Of a stretch of DNA of 64,000 nucleotides, positions 60,787 to 64,000 are shown piece by piece. Position 1 is the first letter of the stretch. Each line of letters begins with the position of its first letter. The notes beneath the pieces were generated by a model. It made no database searches, had not been told where the DNA came from, and saw only the letters and a list, made by a program, of their open reading frames with translations. Source of the DNA: Microbacterium sp. RU33B (GTDB lineage: Bacteria; Actinomycetota; Actinomycetes; Actinomycetales; Microbacteriaceae); assembly GCF_900155915.1 (NCBI RefSeq), contig NZ_FTPO01000002.1:310001-374000 (forward strand), given 5' to 3'. The translations under genes and the position numbers were made by a program.

Positions 60787-62001
60787 ATGACGATCGACCT
60801 CGAGGCGCTGTACATCGACCTGCACCGGCATCCGGAGCTCTCGTTCCAGGAGACCCGCACGGCGGGGGTCATCGCGAAGCACCTCGCCGATCTCGGCATC
60901 GAGTTCGAGGAGGGCATCGGCAAGACCGGCATCGCCGCCGTCATCCGCAACGGAGACGGGCCCGTGGTCTGGCTCCGCGCCGACACCGACGGCCTGCCCG
61001 TGCCCGAGCAGACCGGGCTCGCCTACGCCAGCACCGCCCGCGGCACCGACCCGTCGGGCACCGACGTGCCGGTCATGCACGCGTGCGGGCACGACATGCA
61101 CGTGACCGCGATGCTGGGTGCGCTCGAGCGACTGGTGAACACCCGGAACGAATGGTCCGGAACGATCGTCGCCGTCTTCCAGCCGGCCGAGGAGTACGGC
61201 GCCGGCGCACAGGCCATGATCGCCGACGGCGTGCTCGAGCGGTTCCCGAAGCCCGACATCGTGCTCGGCCAGCACGTCACCCCGCTTCCGGCCGGCACCA
61301 TCGGCGTGCGCAGCGGCACGCAGATGGCGGCCTCCGACGGCCTCACCGTGACGCTCCTCGGGCGGGGCGGCCACGGCTCGCGCCCGCACTCGACGATCGA
61401 TCCCGTCGTCATGGCGGCCGCCACCGTCATGCGCCTGCAGACCATCGTCTCGCGCGAGGTCGACCCGCGGCACGTCGCCGTGGTCACGGTGGGCTCGATC
61501 CACGCCGGACTGAAGAACAACATCATCCCCGCCGAGGCGAAGCTCGAGCTCAGCCTCCGCTACCCCGACGACGAGGCCCGCGAGCGCGTGCTCGCCAAGG
61601 TCGAGCGCATCGTGCGCGCCGAGGCCCAGGCATCCGGTGCGGAGCAGGAGCCGGTCATCGTGACCGACCACACCCTCCCGCCGACCATCAACGACGTCGC
61701 GGCGACCGAGCGGCTCGTCACCGCGTTCGACCGCGCCTTCGGCGACGGCACCGTCATCGACCCCGGAATGTTCACCGGCTCGGAAGACGTGTCGTGGTTC
61801 GCACGCGAGTCCGGCGCACCGCTCGTCTACTGGTTCTGGGGCGGCGTCGACCCGGAGAAGTTCGCGGCGGCGACCGCCGCCGGGCGCGTGGAGGTCGACA
61901 TCCCGACCAACCACTCGCCGTTCTTCGCCCCGGTCATCCACCCGACCCTCGAACGGGGCGTCGACGCGCTCATCGTGGCGGCACGGGAGTTCCTCGACTG
62001 A
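60787..62001 (+). CDS. M20D family amidohydrolase (hippurate-hydrolase-like)
   Basis: 404 residues. LYIDLHRHPELSFQETRTAG at the start; metal ligands in MHACGHDMHVTAMLGA and QPAEEYGAGAQAM; FTGSEDVSWFARESGAPLVYWFWGG and NHSPFF near the end. Hydrolyses N-acyl amino acids in characterised relatives (hippurate, N-acetyl amino acids, IAA conjugates). Leaderless ATG 60787. Its last 32 bases overlap the convergent VanZ gene. Confidence 0.92.
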   Translation: MTIDLEALYIDLHRHPELSFQETRTAGVIAKHLADLGIEFEEGIGKTGIAAVIRNGDGPVVWLRADTDGLPVPEQTGLAYASTARGTDPSGTDVPVMHACGHDMHVTAMLGALERLVNTRNEWSGTIVAVFQPAEEYGAGAQAMIADGVLERFPKPDIVLGQHVTPLPAGTIGVRSGTQMAASDGLTVTLLGRGGHGSRPHSTIDPVVMAAATVMRLQTIVSREVDPRHVAVVTVGSIHAGLKNNIIPAEAKLELSLRYPDDEARERVLAKVERIVRAEAQASGAEQEPVIVTDHTLPPTINDVAATERLVTAFDRAFGDGTVIDPGMFTGSEDVSWFARESGAPLVYWFWGGVDPEKFAAATAAGRVEVDIPTNHSPFFAPVIHPTLERGVDALIVAAREFLD

Positions 62002-63046
62002 TCCCCCGGGCGTCGACCACGGCCTGGCCCGACAGCACTCCGGGGAGACCGCGGCCGTTCTTCGTGGTGAACAGCAGCACGATGCTCACGACGCCGAACA
62101 GCGTCACGAGGATCCCGCTCCAGTCGGGGACCAGCCCGAGCAGCAGATAGCCGCCGATTCCTCCGACGAAGCGCAGCGGACGCGCCACGGCGGCGGGCAG
62201 GGGTCCGCCGCGGTACCGCAGCTCGACCGCGAGATCGCCGATCGTGCCTCCCGTCACGAGCACGACCACCAGCCAGACCACGAGCGGAGCCGCCGCGGCG
62301 ACCGTCGCCGAGATGCGCCCGTCGAGCACGGCGTCGTGGTCGCCCACGACGTACTCCAGCCAGAGCTGCACGCCCACGCCGGCGGCGAGCGTCACGATCG
62401 TTGTGCCGAGCCAGTCGCAGAGCATCGCGACGAACCGGCGACCGCGGGTGACGGGCCGCGGGGCATCCGGATCGGCGACCGCCGAGTAGCCCCGGTGCCG
62501 TTTGGGCACGACGAATGCGACGAGCGAACCGAGCACCGCCCCCGTCGTGTTGGTGAGCATGTCGTCGACGTCGAACACGCGATAGGCGCAGGGATACAGG
62601 CCCCACACGCCCGTCAGCTGCGTCGTCTCGATGAACAGGGAGAGTCCGAGGCCCACCAGGAGAGCGGTCAGGATGCCGCGTCCGCCGAGCACCCGCAGGA
62701 AGAAGCCGAGCGGCAGGAACAGCAGCACGTTGAACAGCAGCTGCAGCACGGCGGGATCGGTGAGGGTGTTGCCGGGTCGCGCGACGGCGCCGCGGATGTC
62801 TTCGACGAACTCGAGCACGTTCAGGTTCGTTCCGACGCACCGGAGGGTGTCGGGGTCGGGCAGCGGGAGCAGGGTGTACGTCCAGATCGCGAGGAAGTAG
62901 ACGAGGAACGCCGCCCACAGCGCGAACCGCCCGAACGTGAGCGTTCCGCGCCGGCGATAGCTGACCGCGACGAACGGGACGAAGAGGACGAACCCGGCCG
63001 CCACCCCGAGGGCGATCGCCAGGACGCCCAGAGAGATCTGATCCAC
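61970..63046 (-). CDS. VanZ-like / RDD domain fusion membrane protein
   Basis: 358 residues. N-terminal VanZ-like half (about 1-185): four or five helices with IWTYTLLPLPDPDTLRC, FNVLLFLPLGFFLR, LFIETTQLTG and VFDVDDMLTNTTGAVLG, the diagnostic D-D-N pattern. C-terminal half (about 205-345) is RDD-like: GRRFVAMLCDWLGTTIVTL, TGGTIGDLAVELRY, LVPDWSGILVTLFGVVSIVLLFTTKNGRGLPGVLSG. Role unknown; VanZ proteins lower teicoplanin or lipoglycopeptide binding in some bacteria. GTG 63046 is leaderless. Confidence 0.87.
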   Translation of the reverse strand: MDQISLGVLAIALGVAAGFVLFVPFVAVSYRRRGTLTFGRFALWAAFLVYFLAIWTYTLLPLPDPDTLRCVGTNLNVLEFVEDIRGAVARPGNTLTDPAVLQLLFNVLLFLPLGFFLRVLGGRGILTALLVGLGLSLFIETTQLTGVWGLYPCAYRVFDVDDMLTNTTGAVLGSLVAFVVPKRHRGYSAVADPDAPRPVTRGRRFVAMLCDWLGTTIVTLAAGVGVQLWLEYVVGDHDAVLDGRISATVAAAAPLVVWLVVVLVTGGTIGDLAVELRYRGGPLPAAVARPLRFVGGIGGYLLLGLVPDWSGILVTLFGVVSIVLLFTTKNGRGLPGVLSGQAVVDARGISRGTPVPPR

Positions 63047-63052
63047 GCCCCG

Positions 63053-63124
63053 AGCCTAGGGGCGTAAGGATTTCGTGAGGATGTCGCGATCGATCCGTCC
63101 TCACGCTTTCCTTACGAGTAGCGT
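63053..63124. promoter_or_regulatory. Divergent leaderless promoters with symmetric four-box element
   Basis: Minus -10 TAGGCT (63053-63058, 6 bases to GTG 63046) and plus -10 TAGCGT (63119-63124, 8 bases to GTG 63133). Between them CGTAAGGA (63063-63070), CGTGAGGA (63074-63081), then their inverted complements TCCTCACG (63098-63105) and TCCTTACG (63109-63116). Each pair is a direct repeat with 11-base period, typical of OmpR/PhoB-type response-regulator sites near -35. Confidence 0.65.
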
Positions 63125-63132
63125 CGAACGCC

Positions 63133-64000
63133 GTGACAGACGAAAGCCCGGAATCGGTCGTCGAGACGCCGCTGGCGAAGCGGATCCTGATCGGCGATCC
63201 GCTCACGTCGGAGAAGCTCGACGATCAGCTGCTTCCCAAGAAGATGGCGCTGCCGATCTTCGCCTCCGACGCCCTCTCCTCGGTGGCCTACGCACCGCAG
63301 GAACTGCTCATGATCCTGCTCATCGGCGGCACGGCGTTCCTCGCGTTCAGTCCGTGGGTGGCCGTGGCCGTCGTCGTCGTGCTCTTCGTGGTCGTCGTCA
63401 GCTACCGCCAGCTCATCAAGGCCTACCCGTCCGGCGGCGGCGATTACGAGGTCGCGCGCACGAACCTCGGCGAGGTGCCCGGCGTCGTCGTGGCGTCGGC
63501 GCTGCTCGTCGACTACGTGCTGACCGTCGCCGTGTCGGTCGCCTCCGGTGTCGACAACATCATCTCCGCCGTCCCCGGGCTCAATCCGTTCCGCGTCGAG
63601 CTCGCGGTCGGCTTCGTCATCCTGATCATCATCGTCAATCTCCGCGGCGTCCGCGAAGCCTCCCTCGTCTTCGCGATCCCGACGTACCTCTTCATCGGGT
63701 CGGTCGCCGTCATGGTCGTCGTGGGCCTCGGCCGGTGGCTGCTGGGCGACACCCCCGTCGCCGAGAGCGCGCAGTACGCGGTGCAGGCCGAGAGCCTGTC
63801 GCAGGCCGCGGTCATCCTGCTCGTTCTGCGGGCGTTCTCCAGCGGATGCTCCGCCCTGACCGGCGTCGAAGCCGTCGCCAACGGCGTCCCCGCCTTCCGC
63901 AAGCCCAAGGTGCGCAACGCGCAGTCGACGCTGAGCCTCATGGGCATCATCGCGATCCTGCTGTTCTCGGGGCTCACGCTCCTCGCCCTGCTGGCGGGGG
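63133..64000 (+). CDS. KimA-like APC/KUP superfamily potassium transporter (partial, runs off window)
   Basis: First 289 residues visible. Cytoplasmic head ending LPKKMALPIFASDALSSVAYAPQELLMILLIGG, the start of helix 1 in KimA (YdaO) and related APC-fold transporters, then SYRQLIKAYPSGGGDYEVARTNLGEVPGVVVASALLVDYVLTVAVSVASGVDNI and helix FSSGCSALTGVEAVANGVPAFRKPK. KimA imports K+ with protons and is controlled by c-di-AMP in Firmicutes. An amino acid permease is the alternative. The 86-base upstream region is too short for a ydaO riboswitch. Confidence 0.85.
   Translation, partial: MTDESPESVVETPLAKRILIGDPLTSEKLDDQLLPKKMALPIFASDALSSVAYAPQELLMILLIGGTAFLAFSPWVAVAVVVVLFVVVVSYRQLIKAYPSGGGDYEVARTNLGEVPGVVVASALLVDYVLTVAVSVASGVDNIISAVPGLNPFRVELAVGFVILIIIVNLRGVREASLVFAIPTYLFIGSVAVMVVVGLGRWLLGDTPVAESAQYAVQAESLSQAAVILLVLRAFSSGCSALTGVEAVANGVPAFRKPKVRNAQSTLSLMGIIAILLFSGLTLLALLAG

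Noticed and set aside
63047-63132. ydaO-type c-di-AMP riboswitch before the KimA-like gene
   Set aside because: Only 86 bases are available and the -10 lies 8 bases from the start; no ydaO fold can form in the transcript.

Overview
The window is chromosomal DNA from a high-GC actinobacterium, most likely Microbacterium or a close relative in Microbacteriaceae. Support: uniformly high GC, strong codon bias, frequent GTG starts, actinobacterial families (DUF3073, DUF4097-PadR pairs, PGPGW proteins, TipA-like MerR, CebEFG/CebR), and many genes whose -10 hexamer lies 6-7 bases before the start codon (leaderless mRNAs). I see no rRNA, tRNA, CRISPR array, insertion sequence, phage gene or attachment site. 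No gap between genes exceeds about 285 bases. Both window edges cut genes: an RND exporter on the left and a KimA-like potassium transporter on the right.

Layout. 0-11.6 kb: RND exporter with TetR regulator, an orphan fragment of an AMP-binding enzyme, paired fluoride channels, topoisomerase IB, MerR/TipA regulator, a DUF4097-PadR envelope-stress-like pair, USP, DUF3073, PGPGW protein and an MFS carrier. 11.6-22.7 kb: purine biosynthesis genes purF, purM, purD and purC, interleaved with small conserved genes, an EmrB-type exporter with its PadR repressor, and a uracil permease. 22.8-30 kb: VOC protein, tautomerase, and a cello-oligosaccharide operon (cebEFG-bglB-cebR) preceded by three CebR-type boxes. 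30.1-31.1 kb: purS-purQ; purL is not in the window.

31.7-57.4 kb is largely a purine salvage and catabolism island. It holds a MobA-like transferase, XdhC, an FAD subunit, a fused 2Fe-2S/molybdopterin hydroxylase and an SsuA-type ABC importer. A long leftward operon follows: NCS1 permease, allantoin racemase, allantoinase, acetamidase/formamidase homologue, AtzH-amidase fusion, ureidoglycine-glyoxylate aminotransferase and allantoate amidohydrolase. Divergent to it are a cupin regulator, OHCU decarboxylase, HIU hydrolase and uricase. Beyond lie an NCS2 permease, guanine deaminase and apt. Together these can be read as guanine to xanthine to urate to (S)-allantoin to allantoate to ureidoglycine to oxalurate, ending in a hydrolase module I infer acts on oxalurate/oxamate. 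58-62 kb: a GH13 alpha-glucosidase with LacI repressor, then an M20 amidohydrolase. 62-64 kb: a VanZ-RDD membrane protein divergent from the KimA-like transporter across a symmetric regulatory element.

The most interesting items are the oxalurate-type AtzH-amidase module with its paired GTGAA-N8-TTCAC operators, the shared PadR operator at two loci, the four-box element at 63063-63116, and the near-uniform leaderless promoter geometry. Functions are assigned by reading motifs; no database search was run.
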